Shown: one piece after another, positions 48,050-58,852 of the stretch
Numbering within the stretch: position 1 is the stretch's first letter
Layout: each line of letters opens with the position of its first letter
Assembly: GCA_963281155.1 (NCBI GenBank)
Contig: CAUJLY010000002.1
Location: forward strand, 186,001 to 250,000
Direction of reading: 5' to 3'
DNA: 64,000 bases
Source of the DNA: Rhabditophanes sp. KR3021
Lineage: Eukaryota; Nematoda; Chromadorea; Rhabditida; Alloionematidae
Position numbers and translations under genes: made by a program
Notes under the pieces: model-generated
What the model was told of the DNA's origin: nothing
Database searches by the model: none
What the model saw: only the letters and a program-made list of their open reading frames with translations

Positions 48050-48446
48050 TTATGTACAACCAACCCCTCGAACAGCATTGCAACAACTGCTGATACTATT
48101 TTTTAAAGAATCTTTTAATTTTGTACAAGCATTTGTTTGGCTTAATCTTTCATAAGTAATGTATCCATTGTAAGTGGTTTGAGCATAAGATTCACAGAAA
48201 CCAGGATCTCTTCCGCTGCAATTGCTATTTTGTTCATCTCGCAGAAGTCTTTCATTATTAGAGATGATTGCATTTGTTTCTGTAGAGTTAAAAAAAGTAC
48301 GATAAGGAAAGTACATGATAGGACCATTATTCGTGGAGTCTCGTAACTGACCTTGTGGGGAACGGGTCGTAGAAGGGGCCGTATTTGCAGGGTCGTAAAG
48401 TCGAAAGTTTCCTAAATTGGCATCGTTGTCATTGAACAGGAGACCT
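48050..48446 (-). CDS. C-terminal exon of an unrecognised Cys-rich secreted protein (5' part not resolved)
   Basis: An acceptor (CCAATTCAG) at about 48447 opens a 131-codon frame to a stop at 48050. The start is Asn/Thr/Ser-rich, while the last 56 residues hold six cysteines (NCSGRDPGFCE, NACTKL, SSCCNAVRGVGC), including an adjacent pair. Two N-glycosylation sequons (NST, NCS) are present. This looks like the disulfide-bonded end of an extracellular protein. The neighbouring gene at 49.4-50.0 kb has a signal peptide and furin-like sites, but joining them directly breaks the frame. Either there is a missed exon or these are two genes. Confidence 0.45.
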
Positions 48447-48655
48447 GAATTGGGTCAAATTAATATTCAAACAAGTTATTCATTTGGAATATATCAAAGA
48501 AACAATATCCACAGTCTCGTTTAAGACTTTGTATTTTGATGTTATTACAAGCTATGTACGTGTCTATATTTAAGATCAAATATACCTTTGCTAATATCAT
48601 TCTCTTTATTTTAGTCAACAAGATCGACTTTTGTTAGGTGTTTATTAAATCTACT

Positions 48656-49012
48656 ATGGCTGATAAGAAGAAAGTAGTCTTAGTTAAAAAAAGAGAAGAA
48701 GTTATTTTTAATCATCCCAAAGAGTCAACTATTCACGGGGAGGAAAAAGTGCCCCGTTCTAACAATACGAGTCTGACCATAACAAGAAGTAAAGACTATG
48801 GATGAGAGTAAGTTTAAAAACCAATCATATTATAATCCTTACTTTAGATCGAATTACTGATGGTGGAGATGACATGCTTGTCCATGAAAATGCTGCTGCC
48901 CTACCAAATGGTGATGAAGTTGTAGGTGGTAAGTTTAAAGCTTATTATATTGTAATAAGTATTTTAAGTCAACCTGAAGGTGGAGAACATTTGTTTGATT
49001 TCTATCAAATGA
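48656..49012 (+). CDS. Candidate three-exon small gene, opposite strand
   Basis: Exons 48656-48788, 48848-48928 and 48969-49012 join in phase to 85 residues (start MADKKKVVLVKKREEVIF). The splice sites are good (GTAAAG/TTTAG and GTAAGT/TTAAG) and the introns are 59 and 40 nt. The frame closes with TGA. Further on, scraps of open frame such as CVDCGGYWK (about 49073) suggest that this may be the remains of a longer gene. No family recognised. Confidence 0.3.
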
Positions 49013-49419
49013 GGAGTTAATTGTTGAGGAAAGAAGAAGCTTGTTAAAAACACAAACTAAGTTCAAATGTGTTGATTGCGGAGGATATTGGAAATCCAAC
49101 AAATCTTAATCCCCACAAAAGAAGAAGATAATGCAAAAAGTGAATGGATATTGCTGAAGAATTCAATCAAAAAAGGCAGCTGATGTTCTTGACTTAATCA
49201 AAGGAAAGAGGCAAAAAAGGATGGTAGTGAAACTATTAACTTCGACTCTAGAATGACTCTCCACAGACCGAACTTCACACATGCTGTTGAATTGTAAATG
49301 TTGTTCGACAGAAAAGAAGTCACCTATCATCAATGATGTAGCGATATTATGCAGATAAATTGTTTGAAGCCAATAATCATATCAGACATGTTAAATATGC
49401 CCCATATTTTTAAAAATGT

Positions 49420-50011
49420 TTAGAATGTCCCCTCCTTTTTAATTTTAATAAATTCTGTGAGCTTACTAAAAAACAAAATGATTAGTTAAAGTAAAAGAAA
49501 GATAATCAAACCCTTGGTTGGCATAAGCTGTTCCTTGGAATGTATCACTTCCTGTGATAGCTTGTCTCTTTTTTCGTAAGTTTCTACTTCTTTCCCTTAA
49601 CTCAATTATATTTCTCTTTCTTCTGTTGTTTCTTTGCTCTGGTGGAAGGTACAAAGTAGCATTTCCGTTGAAAGTTGGAGGTTGATTATTGATGGCATAA
49701 TTGTATCCGTAAATATTATTGGTAAAGATTTGTCCTGCAGTGGGGTCAGGATTGAGGGCATACGCAGCCTGGATTCGTTGGTAATTTAAAGCATTTTGAG
49801 CATCATCAGTCAGGACTCCGTTTGGGTTATTAGCATTATTATTGGAATCGAATTGTGGCGAACCTCCTGGAAAGGCAGAATTTGGTCGATTTGAATATTC
49901 ATCAAAGTATTGTGTATCCAAAAACTTCAAATTAGGGTTTTCCCTAGTTGATTGGCCTAAAGTTGTAGAAAATAAGAATGCAGTTGTAGCAAGAACACAC
50001 ACAATTTGCAT
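49420..50011 (-). CDS. Secreted pro-protein with dibasic cleavage sites, unrecognised
   Basis: The ATG at 50011 begins a signal peptide (MQIVCVLATTAFLFSTTLGQ). The following 150 residues are rich in Asn, Pro and Gln and cysteine-free. They carry two strong furin-type sites, RNNRRKRN and RNLRKKRQ, so a C-terminal peptide (AITGSDTFQG...) could be released. The frame either ends at TAG 49466-49468 (181 residues) or splices at GG|GTTTGA (49511) across a 46-nt intron to a short lysine-rich end stopping at 49420. The intron length fits this genome, but the donor is weak. A hormone or growth-factor precursor is one reading. No conserved domain is visible. Confidence 0.55.
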
Positions 50012-50870
50012 TTTTCAAATATAAAGAGCAACTCAATTATTTATTCACTTTTATATCACTTTTCCCTTCCGGCAGCTATACTAGTTTTTCCTTACAAACT
50101 TAATTCGCTCTCTAAACTGTGAGTGTTGACTCCGGTAAGATTGTGAATGAGAATGTTTACCTGCTTGCTTACTCACTAACTCCGTAACCTTTCTATATTT
50201 AAAAATACTAAACTCCGGTAAATTATATTTAAAATCACGGTAAACAAGGTATTTGTATGCTAACCTAAAAATACATTATGTATTTGACTCATTCTTCCAC
50301 ATTGACATCATATTGCGTGAGAATTTTGATATACATATCCAGATAGTACCATTATTTGGAGCCTTTTAGACATATTTTGGTAATAGGATAGATAATACAT
50401 TCATTTTAATACAATTACTAACAATTTGGGGCATACCAAGCGAATAATCACAGCAGGTATGACTTGTATTTAATTTAAATGGAGACTTTTCAAAGTTACA
50501 CACAAATTTGATTATCTTGCTCATGGTAAATCATATTTAGTTGATCATTGCAAATCATAGCAAATCAATCACTTTTATTACTTCAACCAGCTAACAACGC
50601 ACCACCACACAGCTTCATCAAAAGACAATTCCATTCAAATCCCAAACGAGTTTTTTCTTTACCACGCATCTTCAAACAACGCATCCAGAGGTGCCGTCAA
50701 TTAATTAGTACCTTTTAGTGTACAGCCTTTTTTAATCATTACTTTCAACCTACTATTGACGTAACTTGACTGTCCGTTCTCTACCATCTATCTCTTTTTA
50801 TCAGTCAATGTTTTCCTAATTAGGTGGGCAATTGTTGTTTATTTTTAAATATTATTATTCTTGTTTCAAC

Positions 50871-51749
50871 ATGAATTCAAACCACTACCCCAAACATTCA
50901 GCTTTTGATGGGCATTATTATTACACTAATAAAAAAGCCTACAATGACACTCCTATTCTAGTTCCTCTAACCCCTTACAAAAGATCCCAAAGCTACAATA
51001 ACAATGGCGCAGACATCTACGCAAACATCCAAACCAATAGTTCACCCTTCTCCACCGACCAAGACCATCCCGTCTTCACCCGCAACAATCCTACACACTC
51101 TACCTTGCCACCTAAATATTTTGGTGAAGGTACCAAAAAGGAGAAAAGAGTACCCCAGCATACGGGCATCCGCTTCGCCCCAACCACCGAGCTAATTGAC
51201 GTCAATGGAGTCAAGAAATCACCCCCACTAAATGGAAGTGGCCAAGAGAACCTTCAGCCCATTTACAAATCTATCTACAAAAACAACCCCAAACCACCCC
51301 CAAACATTCAAAACAATCCCATTTCATTCAAACCAATCATCCACCACAACTCAATCACTCAAAACAATACAAACACCCACAACATTCATCAAAATAGCCC
51401 AAATATTGACGCCACACCATTTACAACCACCACCCTTCCCCAACGTGCCCACCACCACCAATCTCCACGCTCATTACTGAGATACATTTGGTTGGAGCCG
51501 TTGGTGAATAATCAGAGTGGAGTTACCAATCAATTCCATTACCTTCCTCACTCGTCTCCGTATGAGTTGAGAAAGAAGGGTGGTGATAACAACAAACAAT
51601 ACCGCATCCATTTTTGCTGCCTTTCATTCCGGTGGCCGCCATGGAGGATTGAAACAATAGACGAGAAGGGGGAAGTTAAACCAAACATCGATCCCTCAAT
51701 CCCTTCTCATAGACGCAACCACCACTACCCATCTTCTCACCACATCTAA
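50871..51749 (+). CDS. Low-complexity protein of unknown function
   Basis: About 292 residues from the ATG at 50871 (MNSNHYPKHSAFDGHYYY), in a single exon. It is rich in Asn, His, Pro and Thr throughout and largely disordered. Near the end, YRIHFCCLSFRWPPWRIE is the only ordered-looking segment, with an adjacent cysteine pair that could be palmitoylated. No signal peptide, no known domain. Coding potential is supported only by length and absence of stops in a C-rich stretch. Confidence 0.45.
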   Translation: MNSNHYPKHSAFDGHYYYTNKKAYNDTPILVPLTPYKRSQSYNNNGADIYANIQTNSSPFSTDQDHPVFTRNNPTHSTLPPKYFGEGTKKEKRVPQHTGIRFAPTTELIDVNGVKKSPPLNGSGQENLQPIYKSIYKNNPKPPPNIQNNPISFKPIIHHNSITQNNTNTHNIHQNSPNIDATPFTTTTLPQRAHHHQSPRSLLRYIWLEPLVNNQSGVTNQFHYLPHSSPYELRKKGGDNNKQYRIHFCCLSFRWPPWRIETIDEKGEVKPNIDPSIPSHRRNHHYPSSHHI

Positions 51750-52006
51750 TCAAAAGAACAAACTATCCTTGTATATGTAATATCTTTATTAATAATTGCA
51801 TTGTAATAATAAAAAAGACTACCACTTGTAGCCCATCGACTTAAGCTTCATTTTCAAAGTACAAAGCTTAGTGGGGTTGTTTAGTCAAAGTACCAGGGGG
51901 ATCTTTCTTTTTTTGTCGAAGTTAGCAAATAGATATTATTCATTTGAATGTACTTTTTATCTGGATTTAAAGTGGATGAGGGAAGGTTATGAGGGCTTAG
52001 ACTTTA

Positions 52007-52385
52007 TTAAGCTTGGTGGTTTGTTTCGTCGTCGGTTGATGAGTCAGATGAATCGGTGAGCCAGATGATATCGTTGTTGGTGGGATTAATCTGATCTTCT
52101 CTTCCTAGTAATTCCTTTTTGTATTGGAGTAGTTGTTGTTCTGTGAGTTGAGGGTTGATTTGATGTTGCCAATATTGCTTTAGATTAGGCAAATTGGTTT
52201 GTAAAGTTTCAACACCACTAATGAATGAAGTCATTGCCTCGACTTGAGTGGTGCCTTTTAAGGCTGTCCATGCATGCCAAATCTCGTTGCCATGAATCCA
52301 ACGCCACACTGAATGGGTATTTAAAACAAAATAAAAGACCACTTACTAAAAGATTTCCCCTCTGCCCACAAGCAATCCTCCTTTT
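52007..52385 (-). CDS. C-terminal half of an acyl-CoA-binding (ACB) domain protein, 5' exons missing
   Basis: Exons 52385-52347 (39 nt) and 52308-52007 join in phase. The segment IWHAWTALKGTTQVEAMTSF followed by ISGVETLQ matches the second half of the acyl-CoA-binding domain (consensus KWDAWN-x-LKGTS-x-x-x-AM-x-x-Y-I-x-x-VE). An acidic Ser/Asp-rich tail (SSDSSTDDE) follows. The first half, including the LY-x-LYKQAT helix, should lie upstream, but I find none in the 260 bases before the first exon, where a different gene ends. This may be a fragment, a gene with a distant first exon, or one disrupted by a local rearrangement. Confidence 0.5.
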
Positions 52386-52707
52386 CTATAAAAAATGATG
52401 TACTTTTAATCTTCACTCAACCACATTATATTTAATCCAACTAAAAAGTACTCTAAACACATCCATCGCAAACAACCAAAAAAGTTGAACTTTTAATATT
52501 TAATTAAAAAGAACATAAAACAGTATAATCATTTATAAACTTTTAATATAATTAATTTATAAGAATATTACGTCAAAAAAGAGTTGCACTCAAAGATATT
52601 TAATACTATGAAACAGAATATCACCGCCATTTAATTAAACGACCCTTGTTAACTAATACAAATGAGAGTTAATTTGATTAGGCAATATCAAAGGTACCAG
52701 GAAAGGG

Positions 52708-54886
52708 TTAACGCAACAAACTATGAAGTTCATTGTATTGGTTTTGGGTGGTATGAGGGGCAGGAGGGATGATGAGGTGGTTGTGGTTGTGGTTGTTTTT
52801 GGACTCTTCCACCCGAAAACTCTTTTCCCCGCAAATTGGATGATTCGGATTTGCTTTTTGCAGTTTGTGTAGGTTCGCTCTTTGCAGACGTAATAAATTA
52901 TTTGAGAGCCATTTAGGAACTTTTTGGAGTGACATTTGAAGGTTGGGTTGGTTTTGGTGAGGAAGTCGGTGGCTTCGGTTAGAGTTTTGAAGTCGGTGTG
53001 GGGGAGTGTTTTGAAACGGTACTTTGTTAGGAGTTTCCTTCTTTTGGTGGTTCTGGGGGGAGAAGAGGTTTGAGATTCACTTACTTCCATCGTGCTGTTT
53101 TCTGTATTATTGTCATCGTCAGTGTACCTTCTCTTCCCAGAGTCTCTTTCGACCTTGGCGACAGCACTTTGGCATCTGGCAGTGAGTAGATGTGGGATGC
53201 GTTGCTCTGGAAATGCACTTTCCTCGTGGTTATGTTTTTCTAGTGATTCTTCTACCAGCACTTCCTCTCTGCTACCATAAAAAGTAATGCGCAGGCTTTT
53301 TAGACATGACGACAAGTCGAGTTGTTGGGTGGGGGTAAATGAAGTAGATGATGTTGGCTGGGAATGATATGCACAAAAATAGTATTTCACACTCTTTTCC
53401 TTCTCGTATTCTTTGCTCTTTTTGATCCACTTGTGGGCAATATTATTGAACCACTCTCCGAAAACATGTTTGTTGCGGAAAGTCGCCAAGAACTGATATG
53501 ATGTACCAGAGACGGGAGCTGAACGTGGTCGTGACATCTGCGGAGGTATTGAGCCGACTGGAACCCCATTATTTGTTTCCTCGCCGCGTAAAATTTTAAA
53601 AAGCAAATTTTGTTTATATTGGGTGTCAAGTTTAGTTGTTTGTTCAAAAGGAGCAACAGTTGAAACATGGGAGGAAGGTCTTTTTCTGTGGCCACCAAAC
53701 CTCGAAATCGGCTCTGATTTGGGACTCTTGATTTCGGAGCCATCATTGGTGGAGTCACTGTCAGCTTCTAGGGAAGACACACAATCCGTGTAACTTTCAA
53801 CCACCCCTTTACTACCCCCATCACTAGTACCCTTTTCCTCTGCACTTTCAAAAGACACACACCCATTTTCGGCACAAAATGAATGTCTCATGCTATTCAC
53901 ATCCTCCTTTGATTGCGATATCAACGAATGGTCGTGGTCATTGTCTGACTCTTCTAAGGTATAACTATCCTCATTCTGACACTTAATAAGCCTAATTGAC
54001 TTCAAACAGTCTGTCCTAGCCTTTCGTGAAAACTTGCACCGATAATTTTGAATGATTCTGTCCTTAAGTTCATTTTTTGTGCCTCTAAAAAAGAAATGTT
54101 ATCAAGTATGGTTCATCAAAAAATATATGTTGGTTCGAGTTTGTGTGTGTGTATGTTTATTTTAGGAATTTTGTCTTAACTTGTTGAAAACACTTTTTGT
54201 GGTCGTCAAAAATGAATGTAATTTCGTCACCAACATAACTTTTTTTTCTTCCTTGGGGATATGAAAAGACAAAAATGAAGAGAATCTGGTTGTAATAGTG
54301 GATATAAGGGTACTTTTTTGATGTCGTCGCAAAAAACGACTGACTTACTAAATTAACTAACAAACAAAATCATAAGAACTAATTGAATGTGATCTGATAT
54401 GTGTGATTAATTGATGGTATTGACTAAGATAAAAATGTTACTTTTTTAATGAACTCTTTTATTGGTCTGAAAGGAGATTAACAGGACGTTTGTTTTGGAG
54501 AAATAAAATATTTAGATGAATGATAATGTTCTTTTGAAGATAATCAATACATTTTTATACAAATTTCAGATAAATTGAAAAATGTTTAATTTAACTTACA
54601 CGGACCACATTTTTTGTTCAACCAACCAGTTTTCGAATTTGGGATAACTTTCAAAGTGAGCGATTTTGTTGAAATTTCTAATAACACGACTTTTTCTTCT
54701 TTGTTTAATATTGTTGTCTTTATTGGAATTGTTGTAATTGAGATGGTGATGGGATGGATGAGTCTCAAGAAAATGCTTGTTAACTTGCCCCCCACTTGAT
54801 TCTTCCAAGTTAGAAAACAACAAACTCAATAATTCTCGATTATTGGTATTAAACCCAATATCATTGAAAGGTTCAGTCGTTGACAT
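52708..54886 (-). CDS. Protein with three FLYWCH/WRKY-GCM-like zinc modules, with frameshift
   Basis: Exon 1 (54886-54594) starts MSTTEPFND. The main exon runs from 54084 to the end; a short middle exon near 54.2-54.35 kb is unresolved. Three modules share one pattern: an aromatic-Cys (YRC, YYFC, YYVC), a second Cys followed by K-S/Q-I/L-R, and EES-x3-H-x-H. Examples are DCLKSIRLI...LEESDNDHDH, SCLKSLRIT...VEESLEKHNH and NCKKQIRII...VEESKNNHNH. This C2H2 order is that of the FLYWCH/WRKY-GCM fold, common in MULE-type transposases and nuclear factors. In module 3 the two halves lie in different frames: the frame must step back one base at the GGGGAAAA run (52823-52830). Without the shift, the protein reads on into a low-complexity end at 52653. 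A basic region PPRTTKRRKLL may be a nuclear signal. Confidence 0.5.
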
Positions 54887-57800
54887 TTGGGAGGAGGTAA
54901 AGCAAATACAGAAATAGTGGCGGTCTTAATATTTATGGTGGAGGAAGAGTTTCGAGTACCAATTTTTATTTGATTCGGCACCAAATAGTTAGAATATAAA
55001 GATTTTACAAAATATATTTGCAAATTGGGGTGATTACACTTAAATTAAATTAAAATAAAATAAAATAAGGAAGTAAATGATAATATACGAGATATTCGGG
55101 GGATATAGTTTAGTTAAAGGACGGTAATTTTGTTAAAACAGATCAGAAGTATAAAAGGTAGAGTATAATGTATTTTTGAAATCAAAAAAATCATTCTTAA
55201 AAGGATAATAATCATTTGAGATAATTTGGTAAGATATGTTGTGTAGTCTGGACATGTGTGGTGTTTGTGGTAGTAATGAAGTGATTTAAGAACTATATAA
55301 AAAGTTTGCACTGTGATATAGAAAAAGTGCAAATGAATACAGGAAAATTAAATGAGAGCTTATAGGATGGTGGAAAGTTGTGGGTATCAATTAAATTATT
55401 TTAAAATTAGAATACACCAAGCCGTTTCAAAAGTAGGTAGTTAGGCTTATTGATGTTATAAAAAGGCAAAGTTTAACTTAGTACAAACTATGATAGAGCA
55501 TCAAAAGGTGGGGAATAATAAAAAGACACACACAATATTATACTTATTATTTATACAGATATTGGAAAAGCTTATTATTAATAATAAGAATGGCGATGAT
55601 GATAACAACAATAGTACCTACAACACTAATTATTACAACCTAACAACAAGTACATCTTTAAAAATATACTGCATTCTAAATACTAAATATTCAAATACTA
55701 CCCATTAAAATACTAAATGTCAAAATACTAAAATAAGTATACGCTACTTGCAATTACTTCCATACTTAATACGAAGTTATTTACACTTACAATTACTTTT
55801 ATAATTAATGATGCACGTAATCACCATTCTAGCTATCAGTATCTTTATATAGTAATAAATTAATTGAGTCGTTACTTGCACAAATTGAACTAAAACATTT
55901 TTAATTTAAATTCATCCTTTTTTCGGATACGTTAAGCACCGCCTGATTTTTTATAATTTTCGTCAAAGTGAATATCTTAGTACATGGTGAATGAGGAGGC
56001 CCCCCCACTTTTCGACATGCTTATATTAGTTGTTGTATCAGTACAAATGGCAATCAACGTCCTTTTTGATATTAAAATAATCGTCACCACTATTAAATGA
56101 GCTTCGCCTTCTTTTTCAAGAACACACTGACGCGAACCAAGTGCAACACTAATGACGATAAAAAAAAGAAAGGACCCGACGTCTGATCAAATATTATAAC
56201 ATTTTTAAGCAGGTTAACCTTTTCTTTAATATTACGTTAAATATGGAGTGAGGGAAAGATTTTAATTTGTTTACCAAATAAATTGTTTTAAATAAATTGT
56301 TTAAATGTGTAGTATAAATATTTCAACAAACACAACCATTTTATTTTCTTCTTTATACACATTTGTATTTGTGTGTAGATGGTTGTGTTTTAGTGAACAA
56401 TTAATATGATTAATTGACATCCACAAAAAGATTATGATGCAATATCAAAAAAATGATGATATATATCCTTAGATGTATTAAGTAAGAGTGTGTGTTTGTG
56501 TATGATTATAACGATCATTACACCATGACTACGATTCTACTAGCAACAAAAGTCTCGAACAAAATCAAACAATCAGTGAACCTTCCTATAAGTCAGTCAC
56601 CAACTAAATGTAATATCAAGTATTTAAAATTTGCCTATTTTTTATCAAATTCTTTTAGTACATTTTGACTTAAAGTGCAAAGTAACCTGGCCGCGCCTAC
56701 TCCTAACCAAAAAACGAACTTTAGGAAGAATAATGTGAAAAGTAGTCCTGGTTCGAAGGAAATGTTAAAACGAAAAATATTATCTGTATAATACGTATAT
56801 ATAAAAAATATTAAATAAATGGTTTGGTCCCTTATTTGTATGTATGTTTTAATGAAAAGGCAATTTGTGAAAAGTGCATCAATGAATTACCATGGACATG
56901 AATCTTAACGAGATTCTGTTGACAAAGTGCAACCTTCACATATGACGTCTTTTTTGTTTATTTTAGTTGTTTTATTTGAAGTATATAGATACCGTCAAGT
57001 ACAAAACACAAGATATGTAGTGTATATCTTTCTCCACGACTACTCACTACATTATTTGTACTAAGGGCAAATATTTATTATCAGTAGACGGATCGTGATG
57101 ACCTTAAACTTCCTAACTAAAAAAAGCTCAATCTAGTAGTTGATGCCAATTGTATAAAAAATTAAAATGTACGCATTCCAAATAGACTATGTCTATCAGT
57201 GCATTCCAAACATTCAAAAATTACCACTACACATGTTCTTAGATACTCTATTCCCGTCCTCAACATCCTTTAATCTAAACCATATGTGTGTTGTTTAGTG
57301 TAAATTGTGTGTTAAAAATAAAAATGTACAACATCACAAATAATTAAACTTTTTTATAGAAAGTACAAAAAAGTACGCCATGTTTATGTAGTAATTTGAC
57401 ATGTGGTTTGAAGTTATGATATAATGGAAATAAATATGTGTATGTGTATAATATGTAGTACTTAATATCAATAATGTCAGTTGATAATAAAAAGAAGTTT
57501 CAAAAAATAGTTAACCACCCAAAAGAAAGGAGGATGGGGATGTAAGTGGTGGTGTTTGTATCTATTTTTGATATTTCCTATTTTTTGTTCAATATTTAAA
57601 GTACAACAACACCAACTAATTTCACTAAAAGTGCAACTCTAGCTAACTCCATCTAAATGTGATAATCAAAAGTTTGATAGCATTAATCAAAAGTTTACAC
57701 ATTGCCATTTTTGGGCGTCAACGACCTTAAAGGCGATTAGTGAGAGGTGTCTTGTAAGTTATTAAAATTGAAATGTTTATTAAAAAGGGATTGGCGAAAG

Positions 57801-58382
57801 ATGTAATCACTATTAAGGGATAAACTCAAAACTGGTATCTTATGCAACACTCAATTAATAAATATAAAGCTAAATAAATACAAGCATATTTGGAAAGGGA
57901 ATTAAATAAAGGCGATCATCTTCTATTTCTTTATTAAATTAAGTTGGTTTGATTTTTTAAAGTAATATCTGGTCCTAAAGTTTAAGGGTAATACACAGAT
58001 GAATGAATATTTATTGAATACGCATTAATAATGCACATTAAGAAAGTTGATTTTTTAGAAACTATAAAAAGCAACTCTTTATATTGAAAGCACTTTTGGA
58101 TAACTTTTTAAGTTGTCAAATTTGATTGTTTATCCAAATTAAAGAATGATTCTCTCTCCTACTTATGCCAATTTATTATTTTTATCCAAACTGGCAATCG
58201 TACTTTAAAAGTATTTGTTTGTATAAAAAATGCACTTTCCCAAGTTTGCCAGCCCATTTTAAGACTGTTTTGTGTTGAAGCAAGGAAGTTACATGCTTCA
58301 CATATCATTTTACTCTTTTTGGAACGATTAAAACTATTACACTTTCAAAGTACAATGGCGTAGTGGTGAATAAATTGGAGCT
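54887..58382. other. 3.5 kb intergenic, no gene seen
   Basis: AT-rich with no credible open frame. The 72-codon plus frame at 55490-55708 is Asn/Thr low complexity. No tRNA or transposon ends noticed. Confidence 0.55.
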
Positions 58383-58667
58383 TTAAAACTTACGGATCGT
58401 TATGTCGCCGCGTGTTGCTTGTAAGTAGAAGGCACGGAGGGGGTAAGATTCTCTGAAGTAATTAATAAAATACTCAAACCCATACTTCTCAATCTTGATA
58501 TTGCCCTTTAGAGTATCGTGCATTTCCCCCAACGCCACAGCTGATTCTTCGAATTGCTAATTCCTCATAATTAATTGATTAAACTTTCATTTGCAACGAA
58601 CCTGTCTAATAGTTCCTGAAACCTCATCACAAAAGACCACATCTTTAGTATTTAAATGATTCATCAT
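58383..58667 (-). CDS. Small two-exon gene, 79 residues, unrecognised
   Basis: Exons 58667-58602 and 58556-58383 join in phase 0 across a 45-nt intron (GTTCGT...ATTAG). The protein begins MMNHLNTKDVVFCDEVSG and continues as a regular helical, mixed-charge sequence (FEESAVALGEMHDTLKGN, YGFEYFINYFRESYPLRAF), which looks genuinely coding. GC content is higher than the flanks. The stop follows at once after a possible donor (ATCC|GTAAGT), so more exons downstream cannot be excluded. It lies 186 bases downstream of ALIX on the same strand. Confidence 0.5.
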
Positions 58668-58852
58668 ATAATAAATAAGCAGACAAGTACAAGAAAAATT
58701 TTATTTCTAACAATACGTTTTATACAAAAGTCTCGTATGACTGTTTTTAAAAATATAGGGACAAATTAATAATAGTTATTACACAAATGACAGCCACTTT
58801 ACAAACATAAAGATAGGCAATCATCACCCAATTAAATATTGAGACTAATTAG

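Noticed and set aside
51004..51480. Alternative frames within the Asn/His-rich gene
   Set aside because: They are overlapping shadows in a C-rich, stop-poor stretch.
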